Part shown: positions 25,851-34,905 of the stretch, piece by piece
How the letters are laid out: each line of letters starts with the position of its first letter
Numbering within the stretch: the first letter of the stretch is position 1
Assembly (NCBI GenBank): GCA_009841115.1
Contig: VXML01000093.1
Location: 1-64,000 of the forward strand
DNA: 64,000 nt
Source: Gemmatimonadota bacterium
GTDB taxonomy: Bacteria; Latescibacterota; UBA2968; UBA8231
Reading direction: 5' to 3'
Position numbers and translations under genes: made by a program
The notes under the pieces: model-generated
Told to the model about the DNA's origin: nothing
Seen by the model: the letters and a program-made list of their open reading frames with translations, nothing else
Database searches by the model: none

Positions 25851-26608
25851 GGTGCTGCGGTCGGTTGGGGTGGCGATTGCTCGATCCAGATCTCGTCGAA
25901 GGGCCGCGCCTGCTGCACGCGGACGCGCTGCGTCTTGAGTAGTTCTAGGATCCCGACGAAGGTGGCGATTAGGGCTTGGCGGTCACGGCCTTGGAGCAAG
26001 TCCATGAAGTTGATGCGCGAGTTGCGCTCGAGCACTGCCAGCAGGTAGTCGATGCACTCGGCGACGGAGACTTCTTCTTCGACGATTTGGTGGACCAAGT
26101 TTTCGGGCACTGTATCGAGCACGTGCTTGTACACGACCAATAGGTCGAAGAGCGATACGGGCTGGAGTTGGGCTGACTCCTCGACGCTGTCGCCCGGCCC
26201 TTGGCGGCGCAAGTACACGTCGCGCCGCTCGTCTTTGCGCACACCCAGCCAGTCGGCAATGTCCTTAAACTGCTGGTACTCTAGCAGGCGGCGGATCAAC
26301 TCGGCCTGTGGGTCTTCTTCGCCGTCGCCGTCGAGACCGAGCTCCTCGCGGGGCAGCATCATCTGCGACTTGATCCGCAGCAGGGTGGCGGCCATGAGGA
26401 TGAAGTCGCTGGCCTGTTCGATGTCGAGTTGATGGATGTGTTGCAAGAAGTCCAAGTACTGGGTGGTGATGTGGGCGATGGGAATGTCGTAGATGTCTAA
26501 CTCGTCTTTGCGGATCAGATAGAGCAACAGATCCATCGGACCTTCAAAGACGTCGAGCTTAACCTCGTAGAGAGCCGTTTCTTCCTGTTCGATTGCGTCG
26601 CGTTCCAT
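25847..26608 (-). CDS. scpA: segregation and condensation protein A
   Basis: Kleisin subunit bridging the SMC heads. The 253 residues show the N-terminal kleisin motif VKLDVFEGPMDLLLYLIRKDELDIYDIPIA-type region (about 14-45), the following helix LDFLQHIHQLDIEQASDFILMAATLL, and a C-terminal winged helix (VSVAECIDYLLAVLERN, NFMDLLQGRDRQALIATFVGILELL). It is coupled to scpB by a 4-base overlap. Confidence 0.93.
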   Translation of the reverse strand: MERDAIEQEETALYEVKLDVFEGPMDLLLYLIRKDELDIYDIPIAHITTQYLDFLQHIHQLDIEQASDFILMAATLLRIKSQMMLPREELGLDGDGEEDPQAELIRRLLEYQQFKDIADWLGVRKDERRDVYLRRQGPGDSVEESAQLQPVSLFDLLVVYKHVLDTVPENLVHQIVEEEVSVAECIDYLLAVLERNSRINFMDLLQGRDRQALIATFVGILELLKTQRVRVQQARPFDEIWIEQSPPQPTAAP

Positions 26609-26622
26609 AGAGAGCGTGTGCC

Positions 26623-27138
26623 TTAGTCGATAAAAAGATACGGTTTCCAGCGCTGATCGTCGATGCTGACGAAATTGCGGATGAAGCTCACGTTATTGGG
26701 GCGCTTGGGTTTGCTACGCAGCACGAGGCCGACCTGCTCGGGCCGGTGTTCGCCTTTCTTGTTGTTGCACAGGGCGCAGGCGCAGACGAGGTTTTCCCAA
26801 GTCCCTTGGCCTCCTTTGGTGCGCGGCACAATGTGATCGACCGTTAGCTTGCCTTCTTTGCTGCCGCAGTACTGGCATTGGTGGTTGTCGCGCTTGAGGA
26901 TGTTGCGCTTGGAGAGCACGACCCGTCGGCGCGGCGCGCGGATGTAGCGCCCGAGGCGGACGACGCTGGGCACCGGAAAGTCTTGGGAGACCGAATGAAT
27001 CACCTCGCTCATTTTTTCGACGGCTTCGGCCTTGCCGCGCAAGATCAGCAGCAATGCCCGGCGCACGCTGCATACGCTTAGCGGCTCGTAATTTTGATTG
27101 AGGACCAGTACAGTTCTTTCCAGCAAGAGTCTATCCAC
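26623..27138 (-). CDS. HNH endonuclease
   Basis: A 171-residue protein of the small HNH family found next to housekeeping genes in many phyla. It has the N-terminal VLVLNQNYEPLSVCSVRRAL segment and an HNH core with zinc cysteines CQYCGS and CACALCN flanking TVDHIVPRTKGGQGTWENLV (catalytic His in DHI). The start is GTG. Its biological role is unknown; it is not associated with a methylase here. Confidence 0.92.
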   Translation of the reverse strand: MDRLLLERTVLVLNQNYEPLSVCSVRRALLLILRGKAEAVEKMSEVIHSVSQDFPVPSVVRLGRYIRAPRRRVVLSKRNILKRDNHQCQYCGSKEGKLTVDHIVPRTKGGQGTWENLVCACALCNNKKGEHRPEQVGLVLRSKPKRPNNVSFIRNFVSIDDQRWKPYLFID

Positions 27139-27269
27139 GATGTAGAGCTAATTAAATTTAAGCTACTTTTAGCATGTTCCAACCCTTGGGCTTGGATTAA
27201 TTATCCAGCTTCCCATGATACAATGCATATTCCTTATAAAAAGCGCACTTATAGTGAATAAATGCAAGG
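27139..27269. other. AT-rich spacer between gcvH and the HNH gene
   Basis: AT-rich compared with its neighbours, with several weak promoter-like hexamers on the minus strand (for example TTGGAA then TTAAAT), none convincing. An imperfect CCAAGCCC/GGGTTGG hairpin lies in the middle. It could hold an internal promoter or terminator in the long operon. Confidence 0.35.
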
Positions 27270-27662
27270 TCAGTGGTTGGCGATCAGGTCGGCGTAGTCC
27301 TGGGCGCTGAGTAAGTCCTCCAAGTCCGCAGAGTCGTCGATGCGGATCTTGAGCAGCCAGCCGCCGCCGTAAGGGTCTTCGTTGATTTGTTCGGCTTCTT
27401 CGGCGAGGCTGTCGTTGACTTCTAGCACCTCGCCGGAAGCCGGAGCGATCAGGTCGGCGACGGTCTTAACCGCCTCAAGCGTGCCAAAGGTCTCACCCCG
27501 TTCGAGGTGTTCGCCCACTTCGGGCAACTCGGCGAATACGATGTCGCCCAACTCGGTTTGCGCGAAATCCGTAATGCCGATAGTGGCGATGTCGCTTTCT
27601 AGCTGAAGCCATTCGTGGCTTTCCGAGTAGATCAAGTGTTCGGGGATCTGGGTCTGGCTCAT
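27270..27662 (-). CDS. gcvH: glycine cleavage system H protein
   Basis: Lipoyl carrier of the glycine cleavage complex. The 130 residues contain the lipoylation motif FGTLEAVKTVADLIAP with the modified lysine at about K66, and the typical SGEVLEVNDSLAEEAEQIN region. No gcvT or gcvP is beside it, so here it may be supplied to a complex coded elsewhere or act as a lipoate relay, as known for some H proteins. It follows accC by 19 bases. Confidence 0.95.
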   Translation of the reverse strand: MSQTQIPEHLIYSESHEWLQLESDIATIGITDFAQTELGDIVFAELPEVGEHLERGETFGTLEAVKTVADLIAPASGEVLEVNDSLAEEAEQINEDPYGGGWLLKIRIDDSADLEDLLSAQDYADLIANH

Positions 27663-27681
27663 AATTGCCTCTCGTGCTTGC

Positions 27682-29028
27682 TTAAGACGACCACTTCGAG
27701 TTGGCTACGTAGTTGGTGTCGAATTGCCCGGCGATAAAGTCGGGTTCGGTGAGTAGGGTTTGGTGAAAGGGCAAGGTGGTGGCCACGCCTTCTATGGTGC
27801 ATTCGCCTAGGATGCGCCGCATCCGCGCTATGGCACTTTGGCGATCGGAGCCGTAGGCGATGATTTTGGCCAGCAGGGAATCGTAGTAAGGAGGAATCTC
27901 GTAGCCTTGGTAGATGTGGCTGTCGATGCGGACGCCGGGGCCGCCCGGCAGGTGGAGAGCTTCGATGATGCCCGAAGAGGGGATGAAGTTGCGCGCGGGA
28001 TCTTCGGCGTTAATTCGGCATTCAATGGCGTGCCCGGCGAGTTGGATGTCTTCTTGGCTAAAGCGGAGGGACTCGCCGGCCGCGATGCGAATTTGTTCCC
28101 TGACTAAATCGATGCCTGTGACCATCTCAGTAACCGGATGTTCGACTTGGATGCGGGTATTCATCTCCATGAAGTAGAAGTTGTGGTCTGCATCGACGAG
28201 GAGTTCAATGGTACCTGCACTGTAGTAGCCGACCGCGGCTGCGCCGGCGAGGGCGGCCGCGCCGAGCCGCTGGCGCAAGTCGGGGTCAACTATGGGCGAG
28301 GGGCTTTCTTCCAAGAGCTTTTGGTTCCGTCGCTGAATGGAGCACTCGCGCTCGCCGAGGTGGACGAGGTTGCCGTGCTGGTCGCCGAGAACTTGGATTT
28401 CGATGTGGCGCGCCTCTTCGATGGAGCGCTCCATGTACACGGCGTCGCTGGTAAAGGCGGTGCGCGCTTCGCGGCGCGCCATCTGATAGGCTTCCTCCAA
28501 TTCATCCATTGCGCGAACGACCCGCATCCCGCGCCCACCGCCGCCAGCCGAGGCCTTGAGACGCAGCGGGAAGCCGATCTTTTCCGCCCATTGACGGGCG
28601 TCGTCTAGCGACTGGAGTGCGCCCTCGCTGCCCGGTACGACGGGTACACCGGCCTCCTCCATGGTGTGGCGAGCGACGGCCTTGTCGCCCATTTTGCGGA
28701 TGGCCGCAGTCGGCGGGCCAATGAACTGGATGCCGCAATCGGCGCAGATTTCGGAAAAGTCGGCGTTTTCGGCCAAGGGGCCGTAGCCGGGGTGGATCGC
28801 GTCGGCGTTGGTCAGTTGAGCGGCGCTGATGATATTGGCGACGTTGCGGTAGCTGTCCTTGCCAGCAGCCGGCCCGATGCAGACGTCCTCGTCGGCAAAA
28901 GATACGTGCAAAGAGCGGGTATCGGCTTGGGAGTGGACAGCCACCGTCGCGATGCCCATTTCCTTGCAGGCGCGGATAACGCGCAGCGCGATTTCGCCGC
29001 GGTCGGCAATGAGGATTTTCTCGAACAC
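27682..29028 (-). CDS. accC: acetyl-CoA carboxylase, biotin carboxylase subunit
   Basis: Carboxylates the biotin on AccB using ATP and bicarbonate, the first step of fatty-acid synthesis. The 448 residues show the three carboxylase/ATP-grasp regions: [17 protein letters not shown] at the start, [15 protein letters not shown] near 160, and the [22 protein letters not shown] motif near 287. GTG start, 6 bases after accB stop. The first signature reads ADRGEIA where many homologues have ANRGEIA. Confidence 0.96.
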   Translation of the reverse strand: MFEKILIADRGEIALRVIRACKEMGIATVAVHSQADTRSLHVSFADEDVCIGPAAGKDSYRNVANIISAAQLTNADAIHPGYGPLAENADFSEICADCGIQFIGPPTAAIRKMGDKAVARHTMEEAGVPVVPGSEGALQSLDDARQWAEKIGFPLRLKASAGGGGRGMRVVRAMDELEEAYQMARREARTAFTSDAVYMERSIEEARHIEIQVLGDQHGNLVHLGERECSIQRRNQKLLEESPSPIVDPDLRQRLGAAALAGAAAVGYYSAGTIELLVDADHNFYFMEMNTRIQVEHPVTEMVTGIDLVREQIRIAAGESLRFSQEDIQLAGHAIECRINAEDPARNFIPSSGIIEALHLPGGPGVRIDSHIYQGYEIPPYYDSLLAKIIAYGSDRQSAIARMRRILGECTIEGVATTLPFHQTLLTEPDFIAGQFDTNYVANSKWSS

Positions 29029-29034
29029 AGCCTC

Positions 29035-29499
29035 TTAGTCGGGGCGAATTTTGAACAGCGCTTGGTTGTATTCAACGGGCTGGGCGTCGCCGACGAGGAT
29101 CTCTACTACTTCGCCTTGGACACCCGCGGGAATTTCGTTCATGATCTTCATGGCCTCGATGATGCAGAGGGTCTGGCCGCTTTCGATGCGGTCTCCCTCG
29201 CGCACAAAGGGATCGGCTTCGGGCGAGGCGGCCCGGTAAAACGTGCCGACCATGGGTGATAGCACCTCGTGGAGGCCATCGTCGGTCTTTTCGGCGGGTG
29301 CTGGAGCCGCAGGCTCAGGGGGCGTGGTGGACACAATGGGCGCAACGGGCATGGAGGCAGCCGGAGCCACAGGGGAGGGCGCACGGCTGCGAGTTAAGCG
29401 GATGCGCGTGCCGTGCCAGAAGCTGTGCTGGACCTCTATCTCTTCTAGGTCGCTATCGCGAAAAAGCTCTAGCAGTTTGCGGAGCTTGTCTTCGTTCAC
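29035..29499 (-). CDS. accB: acetyl-CoA carboxylase, biotin carboxyl carrier protein
   Basis: Carries biotin between the carboxylase and transferase subunits. The 154 residues have an N-terminal helix (KLRKLLELFRDSDLEEIEV), a proline/alanine-rich linker (about 40-75) and the biotinyl domain with SPMVGTFYRAASPEADPFV and the target EAMKIMNEIPAG (Lys near 119). GTG start. Coupled with accC. Confidence 0.95.
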   Translation of the reverse strand: MNEDKLRKLLELFRDSDLEEIEVQHSFWHGTRIRLTRSRAPSPVAPAASMPVAPIVSTTPPEPAAPAPAEKTDDGLHEVLSPMVGTFYRAASPEADPFVREGDRIESGQTLCIIEAMKIMNEIPAGVQGEVVEILVGDAQPVEYNQALFKIRPD

Positions 29500-29517
29500 A
29501 GGAGGTGTCGTCCTTTC

Positions 29518-30075
29518 TCAAACGCGCTCTACGTATTCGCCCGTGCGGGTATCGACCTTGAGCTGATCGCCCTTGTTGATAAAGAGCGGCACTTGCACCA
29601 CGTAGCCTGTTTCTAGGGTAGCTGGCTTGACCGCGCCGGTGGCGGTGTCGCCCTTGATGCCCGGTTCGGTATGGGTGACGGCAAGGGAGACGAAGTTGGG
29701 TAGCTCGACGGAGACGACCTCCTCACCCGCTATGAGGAGGAAGGCGTTCTCGCTTTCTTTGAGGAGGTTGCTGGCTGTGCCGACGAGCGCTGCGGGCACC
29801 GGGATCTGATCGTAGGTGTCCAGGTCCATGAAGTAGTACAGCCCTTGGTCGGAATATAGGTATTGCATCTGGCGCTTTTCGAGCCGGACTTGATCGACTT
29901 TGTCGCCCGAGCGGAAGGTGCGGTCGAGTACGGCACCGGTCTTGGTGTTTTTGAGCTTGGTGCGCACGAAGGCGCTGCCCTTGCCCGGTTTGACGTGCTG
30001 AAATTCGACGATGGAGAAGATCTCACCGTCGAGGGACATGGTAAAGCCGTTTCTGAAATCCGTGGTGTCTGCCAT
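29518..30075 (-). CDS. efp: elongation factor P
   Basis: Relieves ribosome stalling at polyproline. The 185 residues cover the three OB-like domains: a KOW-like domain with the loop KPGKGSAFVRTKLKN (tip residue K32), the YLYSDQGLYYFMDLDTYDQ region, and the C-terminal GDTATGAVKPATLETG then VPLFINKGDQLKVDTRTGEYVERV-type end. A lysine at the tip suggests a modifiable or unmodified lysine-type EF-P. ATG with GGGAG upstream. Confidence 0.97.
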   Translation of the reverse strand: MADTTDFRNGFTMSLDGEIFSIVEFQHVKPGKGSAFVRTKLKNTKTGAVLDRTFRSGDKVDQVRLEKRQMQYLYSDQGLYYFMDLDTYDQIPVPAALVGTASNLLKESENAFLLIAGEEVVSVELPNFVSLAVTHTEPGIKGDTATGAVKPATLETGYVVQVPLFINKGDQLKVDTRTGEYVERV

Positions 30076-30085
30076 ATTGCTCCCG

Positions 30086-31135
30086 TTAGTGTGCGTTACT
30101 GCTTTGTTCTAGCGAAGCTAGCTTGCTGCGGATGATGGTGTTGTTCGGCTCCTGTTCGAGAAGCTCGCGATACATTTCGATTGCCTTCTGGGTCAAACCC
30201 TGCGTGGTGTAGATCTCGGCCAGCGTCATGGTGGCAATGCGCTTGTTTTTCGCCGTGCTTGGCTCGCTTTTGGCCGGGGTGGGTGGTTCTTCCGGTGTGG
30301 GCGCGGGCGCTGGTTCGGCGGCTTCCTCCTCTTCGATCTCCTGCAAGAGGCGGAGCAGTTCGCGGTCGTCGGTGTCGCCGTACAGGTCGTCGCGGTCGTC
30401 ATCGGGCGATTGGTTTGGCGACGGTGCTTGGGGTTGAGTGGATTCGACCGGGGCCGCACTATCGACGGTCTCGGCCTCTTCGGGTTTGGGTTTGGGTTCG
30501 GATTCGACCGGGGCCGCACTATCGACGGTTGCGGCCTCTTCGGGTTCGGGTTTGGGTTTGGGTTCAGATTCGACCGGGGTCGCGCTAGGGACGGTCGCGA
30601 CCTCTTCGGGTTTGGGTTTGGGTTTGGGTTCGACCGGGGCCGCGCTATCGACGGTCTCGGCCTCTTCGGGTTTGGGTTTGGGTTTGGATTCGGGTTTGGG
30701 TTTGGATTCGGGTTTGGGCACGGGTGCCTCTTGGTGGGTCTGGCGGGCGAAGTGGTTGATCTGCTCGGCTAGAGAGGTGTCTAAAGGGTCGAAATACGCA
30801 GCTTGGCGCAGGCTTTGCAAAGCCTGTGGCGCGACGTCGAGTTGCTCAAAAAGGTGGGCGAGGCGCTTGTGTCCGCTGGGGTTTTCTGGATCGATCCGCA
30901 GAGCTTGTCCCATGGCCTCACGCGCTTTTTTTAAGTTCCCCTGTTTTTCATAGCACTTGCTGAGGACGATAAAGCCAGTAGCGTAATCGGGAAAACTCGC
31001 ACAGCCCCTTTGGCATAGCTCAATGGCGCCCTCGATGCGCCCGCGTTTGAGATAGAGATCGGCGAGACGAGCGAAGCGCGGGGAATCCGGGTCGCGGCGG
31101 AGTGCCTTTTCTAGTTTGGTTATGGAGTTGGCCAT
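30086..31135 (-). CDS. TPR-repeat protein with a Pro/Lys/Glu-rich repeat linker
   Basis: A 349-residue protein without a signal peptide. Three TPR units occupy the first ~125 residues (FARLADLYLKRGRIEGAIEL, FIVLSKCYEKQGNLKKAREA, HKRLAHLFEQLDVAPQALQS) and one more closes the C-terminus (TLAEIYTTQGLTQKAIEMYREL). The middle (about 135-245) is a low-complexity linker of PKPKPEEAETVDSAAPVE-type repeats, coded by ~60-base units. Probably a cytoplasmic protein-protein adaptor; partners are unknown. It is the first gene of the efp-acc-rpsA operon, with a promoter at 31178-31206. Confidence 0.85.
   Translation of the reverse strand: MANSITKLEKALRRDPDSPRFARLADLYLKRGRIEGAIELCQRGCASFPDYATGFIVLSKCYEKQGNLKKAREAMGQALRIDPENPSGHKRLAHLFEQLDVAPQALQSLRQAAYFDPLDTSLAEQINHFARQTHQEAPVPKPESKPKPESKPKPKPEEAETVDSAAPVEPKPKPKPEEVATVPSATPVESEPKPKPEPEEAATVDSAAPVESEPKPKPEEAETVDSAAPVESTQPQAPSPNQSPDDDRDDLYGDTDDRELLRLLQEIEEEEAAEPAPAPTPEEPPTPAKSEPSTAKNKRIATMTLAEIYTTQGLTQKAIEMYRELLEQEPNNTIIRSKLASLEQSSNAH
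30441..30725 (-). repeat. ~60-bp tandem repeats inside the TPR gene
   Basis: Four copies of a ~60-base unit (copy starts near 30441, 30501, 30567, 30627; one is 66 bases) encode ESEPKPKPEEAETVDSAAPV-like peptides, followed by shorter PKPESKPK repeats. Confidence 0.9.
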
Positions 31136-31177
31136 GGCGCTAGGAATGGGGTGCTAAGGCGACTGAAACGCGAGGCT

Positions 31178-31206
31178 ATTTTAGGCTTTGAACTGAGAAA
31201 TGTCAA
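31178..31206 (-). promoter_or_regulatory. sigma70-type promoter of the TPR-efp-acc-rpsA operon
   Basis: On the minus strand a perfect TTGACA (31201-31206) is followed after 17 bases by TAAAAT (31178-31183), about 40 bases before the TPR gene start. This is the best promoter match seen in the window. Confidence 0.78.
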
Positions 31207-31354
31207 GGATGGGACGGGGGGCTGGGAAGGAGCGAATTGGCAGCCGAAGGGAGTGCGGAAACGGCGGCAGCGCCCGCTCTGATATCTCTATCTACGGCTA
31301 GGAGTCCAATTGCACTACGTGGCGACTGGCCGGATTGGACTACAAAATCAGACG

Positions 31355-32488
31355 CTATCGACATGCAGGAGGAATCCCATGCTCCTCTTCCAGTTCCCGC
31401 AAAGCTACTTGCGCGGCGTAAAGCAGATCGTCCGTTTCCTTATGCGCAACATATGCTTCATTATGCTCTGTACAAGGGGGATCATAGCTATACGTATGAG
31501 GGTCATAGCTCAACGGAATAAGACATTCCTTTAGTTGTTCAATACCGTGACTTTCGACAAGAGCATTCACTGCCCTCACCCAAGCAGCATTATTTTGGTC
31601 GCGAGGTCCTTGAAGCTCATCCACCAAATCGCGAGCATCGAGAACCTCTTGCGGAACCGAAACCGAGCTACAATCTATTGCCACTTGGGGAAGAGACTCC
31701 GCTTCTTCAGAGGACTGAACACCAATGTAGCTATCATCGCCTCCTCCTCCACCCGCAGACCGCACCGTCGTCCGCGTCGCCGTTGGCCGTAAGAACTCAG
31801 GGCAATCGTCGCCGGCGCACACCACATCGAGCAGGTATGGCCGGTCATCTTCAGGCACGTTCGGCATGGTGTCTATGGCGGTCTGACTGAAGTTGAAAGG
31901 ATAGTACGCCCGGGCGTCGCCCAAGGCCGTCGGGTGTGGGTCGCGGTCGAACCAGTAGTCAAAATCCCGATGAACGACCAAGCTGTCTCGAACATAGGCG
32001 ATGCGGCAGCTTTCTTCGTTTTCTATCAGCGCATATTGAGAATGATCCGCATCGCCCCGATAGAGCCATTTGATCTCACCGCGATAGATGCGCACCACAG
32101 AGGTGTCCCGGTCAATCAGGTCGCTCCACATGGCGCAGGTGCTATCGGACATCATCAAGCCAGCGCTGGCGCGCTGGTATCGTCCATTGGCCGTCTCAGA
32201 GGCCCAATAGACGCGCCTAGAATTGGGGGTGAGATACTCGGATACCTCGACGCGCTGCCCATCCGTGTAGAACCGATTGGAGCCATAGAAGATCGTCCAC
32301 ACGGAGTCGGCCGACATGGACCATTCGTTGGCACCACAGGTCCAGTGAATGTAGTGCCGCTCAGACGAATTACCCGTAGTCATTTTTGCCGCTGGATCCA
32401 AAGGGGCTACCGTATGCTCTGTGGAACAAGCTACCCATGCTACACTCATGCCAGACAACATCAAAACCACACAGACCCACTTCTTCAT
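31355..32488 (-). CDS. hypothetical secreted lipoprotein
   Basis: A 377-residue protein with a lipoprotein leader (hydrophobic 3-20, ending WVACSTE, lipid Cys near 21). I do not recognise the family. The mature part is rich in Trp, Tyr and Asp, has scattered cysteines, a run of five glycines (SAGGGGGDDSYIG near 246-258) and a helical end (LLYAAQVALRELEEEHG). An AGAGG ribosome site precedes the ATG. It lies directly downstream of the haloperoxidase gene in the same direction and may be part of the same secreted set. Confidence 0.7.
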   Translation of the reverse strand: MKKWVCVVLMLSGMSVAWVACSTEHTVAPLDPAAKMTTGNSSERHYIHWTCGANEWSMSADSVWTIFYGSNRFYTDGQRVEVSEYLTPNSRRVYWASETANGRYQRASAGLMMSDSTCAMWSDLIDRDTSVVRIYRGEIKWLYRGDADHSQYALIENEESCRIAYVRDSLVVHRDFDYWFDRDPHPTALGDARAYYPFNFSQTAIDTMPNVPEDDRPYLLDVVCAGDDCPEFLRPTATRTTVRSAGGGGGDDSYIGVQSSEEAESLPQVAIDCSSVSVPQEVLDARDLVDELQGPRDQNNAAWVRAVNALVESHGIEQLKECLIPLSYDPHTYSYDPPCTEHNEAYVAHKETDDLLYAAQVALRELEEEHGIPPACR

Positions 32489-32567
32489 AGTATGTATACA
32501 CCTGCTACCTCTCTATAGGGGATTATATGCTTGCCGCAGAGGTGGGGACTCTCGGCCGCAGGGTGTT

Positions 32568-34847
32568 TCAGCGCAACAACAACATTTTCCGCGTTTTTAG
32601 CTGGTTGCCGACTTGCAGGCGGTACAAGTACACGCCGCTGGCTAGCTCGGCTCCCGTCCCGTCCCGTCCATTCCAAAACACTTGGTGATACCCGGCAGCC
32701 CGTGTTCCTTGTACTAAGGTGGCCACCTTCTGACCGGAGATCGTGTACACGGTCAGGTCCACCGTCTCTTGATGGGGTAGGTCGAATGCAATGGCCGTGC
32801 CGCTGTTGAATGGATTCGGGTAGTTTTGCCCTAGGGCGAATTCCACTGGCAACTTAGCGGCGGGGAGACGAGCCGCATCTTGAGTCGGCGAGCTGAAATA
32901 CGCTTCGGCCAGCGCAAAGGCGTCCGCGCCAACGCGAGTGCCGATTAAGCGAGCGGGGATGTCGTCTGCGGGAGGATGAATACCGCCCCACAGACGCGAT
33001 AGAGAGCTCTGATCCGAGGCGTCTTGGTAAGTAGCCCATTGCAGCATCACATCGACGCTGGGACCTTCCTCAAAAACGAGGAAGCTGTTGCGCTCGATGC
33101 GAAATTCGCCCAAGCCCCCAGGGAAAAAGGGATCGCCTGTCAGCAGGGTCAAAACCTCGGCCGCGGCACTTGAGAAGGTCGAGTGGCCCGAGACGTAGCC
33201 GGCAAAGGCCGGGGTGACAAAATTAGACCGTTGGTACGGCCACCAGTTCTCGGCCAAGATCCAGCCGACGCCAGCTATGTCGGTGTCGGGATCGGCGATA
33301 TAAGCCGGCCCGCGCCAGGACTTCAGCTTGATTTTGTCGATGTGTTCTCCGTCCTCCCCAGCGAGGGGATCTCCGGCTTGAACTAATTCGATATAGCCGT
33401 CGATGAGCGGTAAGCCGAGGAGATCATAATGCGGCAGATCGGGATCGCTGCTCTGGCCGCGACCTGCCAGCCAGCGAATGGCCGAAATGGGGCGGACGTA
33501 GTCGTACCAGCACTTGATGCTCCAGGCGGTCACGGCCGCGTCGTGCATAGCACCCCCCATAGCGAGATAGGCTTTGACATCCCATTCGAGGTCGTCGAGG
33601 ATTGGCCCTTCGCCTTTGAAGCGCTTTTCAAAGAGCGGATGGTCGCTGACGTAGTTGAGGATGGAAAACCAATGGCCCGGCGGCGTCTCGGTCTCTGGGC
33701 CATCAGCCCAGAACTCGGCCAGCACTCGGGCGTAGTCGGCGCGCGGCACCCACTGTTCCTCATAGGGCTGGCCAGTGTAGGGATTGATCGAGTGGCCTTG
33801 GCTGGCGTCGCCGCCTTCGAGCATGTTGTAGAATGCTTGGTACTCGGCTAAAGTCTGAGGCAATTCGGGAGCGTTGCTGATGTTGCCGGGCGAAATATCC
33901 CAGAGGACGCCATCGGCCGGATCGAGATGGGACGCCCAGAGCGCGACGAGGGCAAAGCCCCATTGATATTCTTCAGACGCTATTCTCAATCTAGTGGGAT
34001 CGCGGTGGCCGCCGATGCCGTTGAACGCTCTGAAAAAGTCGGCCAAGTTGGAGTGATGTGGATCTTGTTGTATATGGGGTGGCGGTCCCGGATCGTGATA
34101 CACCGGCATGTTGTTGCCGTCCCGTTGGTACATCGTCAGATCCTCTTCGCTGAGGGCAAAGGGGATCACAAAACCCCAGTCGGCGGTGAGAAACGATTTG
34201 TAGGTGTCAAGATAGAGGGGCTGCCAGAAATTGGGGTCAAGAAGGCCGTTGGGGCCTGGCAGGGCAGGGTCCAGAGACGGATTGAACGGCGCGTAGAAGC
34301 GGTTGCTGTACCCAAGCGGCTCGTTGGAACCGTCCTGCAAGCCGAATTGAATCAGATTCTGGGCGATGTAGTTGCCCAAGGCCGCGGGGTTGCCATCGGC
34401 GTAGTCCGTAGAGGTGAAGGCCGGATCGTAGTCCAAGTCGGCCATGAGCACTTCAACGGGGCTGAATATCGTCAGCGAGCCCGGCGAATTGGCAAAGCGG
34501 TGCTTGATGAGGCGGTAAGCCGCATAGCTCATGGCTTGGTGGCGGGCCTCCTCTATGTCATCGGGACGCGGCACACCGGCAAAGGGAACGGTAAAGCCGC
34601 CTACGGTTTGGCCTAGCAGATAGGGCTGCTCGGGGCCGTCGCCGTATGCCGCCCAAGCATCGTACAGGGCTATGCTGGTGTGGAAGAGGTTGCGGGCTTG
34701 GATCGTGGGATCGGCGTAATCATTGCCAATCGTCTCCAACAGAGCCTCGTTCCACTGGCGTGCGACCGAATGCTGGGCGAGAGTCGGGGTAGTGGATAAT
34801 GCGAGAGTGGTGAAAAGCGTATAGGCAAAAAGTATTCTACTCCGCAT
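32568..34847 (-). CDS. secreted vanadium-haloperoxidase/PAP2-fold protein with sorting domain
   Basis: A 759-residue exported protein. After a signal peptide (MRSRILFAYTLFTTLALS, ending TLAQ) comes a vanadium-dependent haloperoxidase/acid-phosphatase fold; the vanadate/phosphate-site residues are in place: KCWYDYVRP (Lys, Arg), YVSGHSTFSSAAAEV (Ser-Gly-His) and SRLWGGIHPPADD (Arg, His). The C-terminal ~95 residues are a FlgD-like sorting domain (GQNYPNPFNSGTAIAF to YLYRLQVGNQLKTRK). Which halide or phosphate ester is used cannot be told. I start at ATG 34847, preceded by AGAGGAGG; a frame to 34898 adds a non-signal leader. Confidence 0.87.
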   Translation of the reverse strand: MRSRILFAYTLFTTLALSTTPTLAQHSVARQWNEALLETIGNDYADPTIQARNLFHTSIALYDAWAAYGDGPEQPYLLGQTVGGFTVPFAGVPRPDDIEEARHQAMSYAAYRLIKHRFANSPGSLTIFSPVEVLMADLDYDPAFTSTDYADGNPAALGNYIAQNLIQFGLQDGSNEPLGYSNRFYAPFNPSLDPALPGPNGLLDPNFWQPLYLDTYKSFLTADWGFVIPFALSEEDLTMYQRDGNNMPVYHDPGPPPHIQQDPHHSNLADFFRAFNGIGGHRDPTRLRIASEEYQWGFALVALWASHLDPADGVLWDISPGNISNAPELPQTLAEYQAFYNMLEGGDASQGHSINPYTGQPYEEQWVPRADYARVLAEFWADGPETETPPGHWFSILNYVSDHPLFEKRFKGEGPILDDLEWDVKAYLAMGGAMHDAAVTAWSIKCWYDYVRPISAIRWLAGRGQSSDPDLPHYDLLGLPLIDGYIELVQAGDPLAGEDGEHIDKIKLKSWRGPAYIADPDTDIAGVGWILAENWWPYQRSNFVTPAFAGYVSGHSTFSSAAAEVLTLLTGDPFFPGGLGEFRIERNSFLVFEEGPSVDVMLQWATYQDASDQSSLSRLWGGIHPPADDIPARLIGTRVGADAFALAEAYFSSPTQDAARLPAAKLPVEFALGQNYPNPFNSGTAIAFDLPHQETVDLTVYTISGQKVATLVQGTRAAGYHQVFWNGRDGTGAELASGVYLYRLQVGNQLKTRKMLLLR

Positions 34848-34905
34848 AACGAAATAACGCCTCCTCTGTGTGAAGGATGATTTGGCTCTGTTTCGCACGG
34901 CCAGA

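Noticed and set aside
30410-30772. Gly/Phe-rich open frame on the plus strand opposite the TPR gene
   Set aside because: Reverse reading of the PKPKPEE repeat; the TPR frame carries recognisable TPR motifs on both sides.
31237-31521. 94-residue plus-strand frame before the lipoprotein gene end
   Set aside because: No ribosome site, unusual composition, overlaps the recognisable lipoprotein gene and its spacer.
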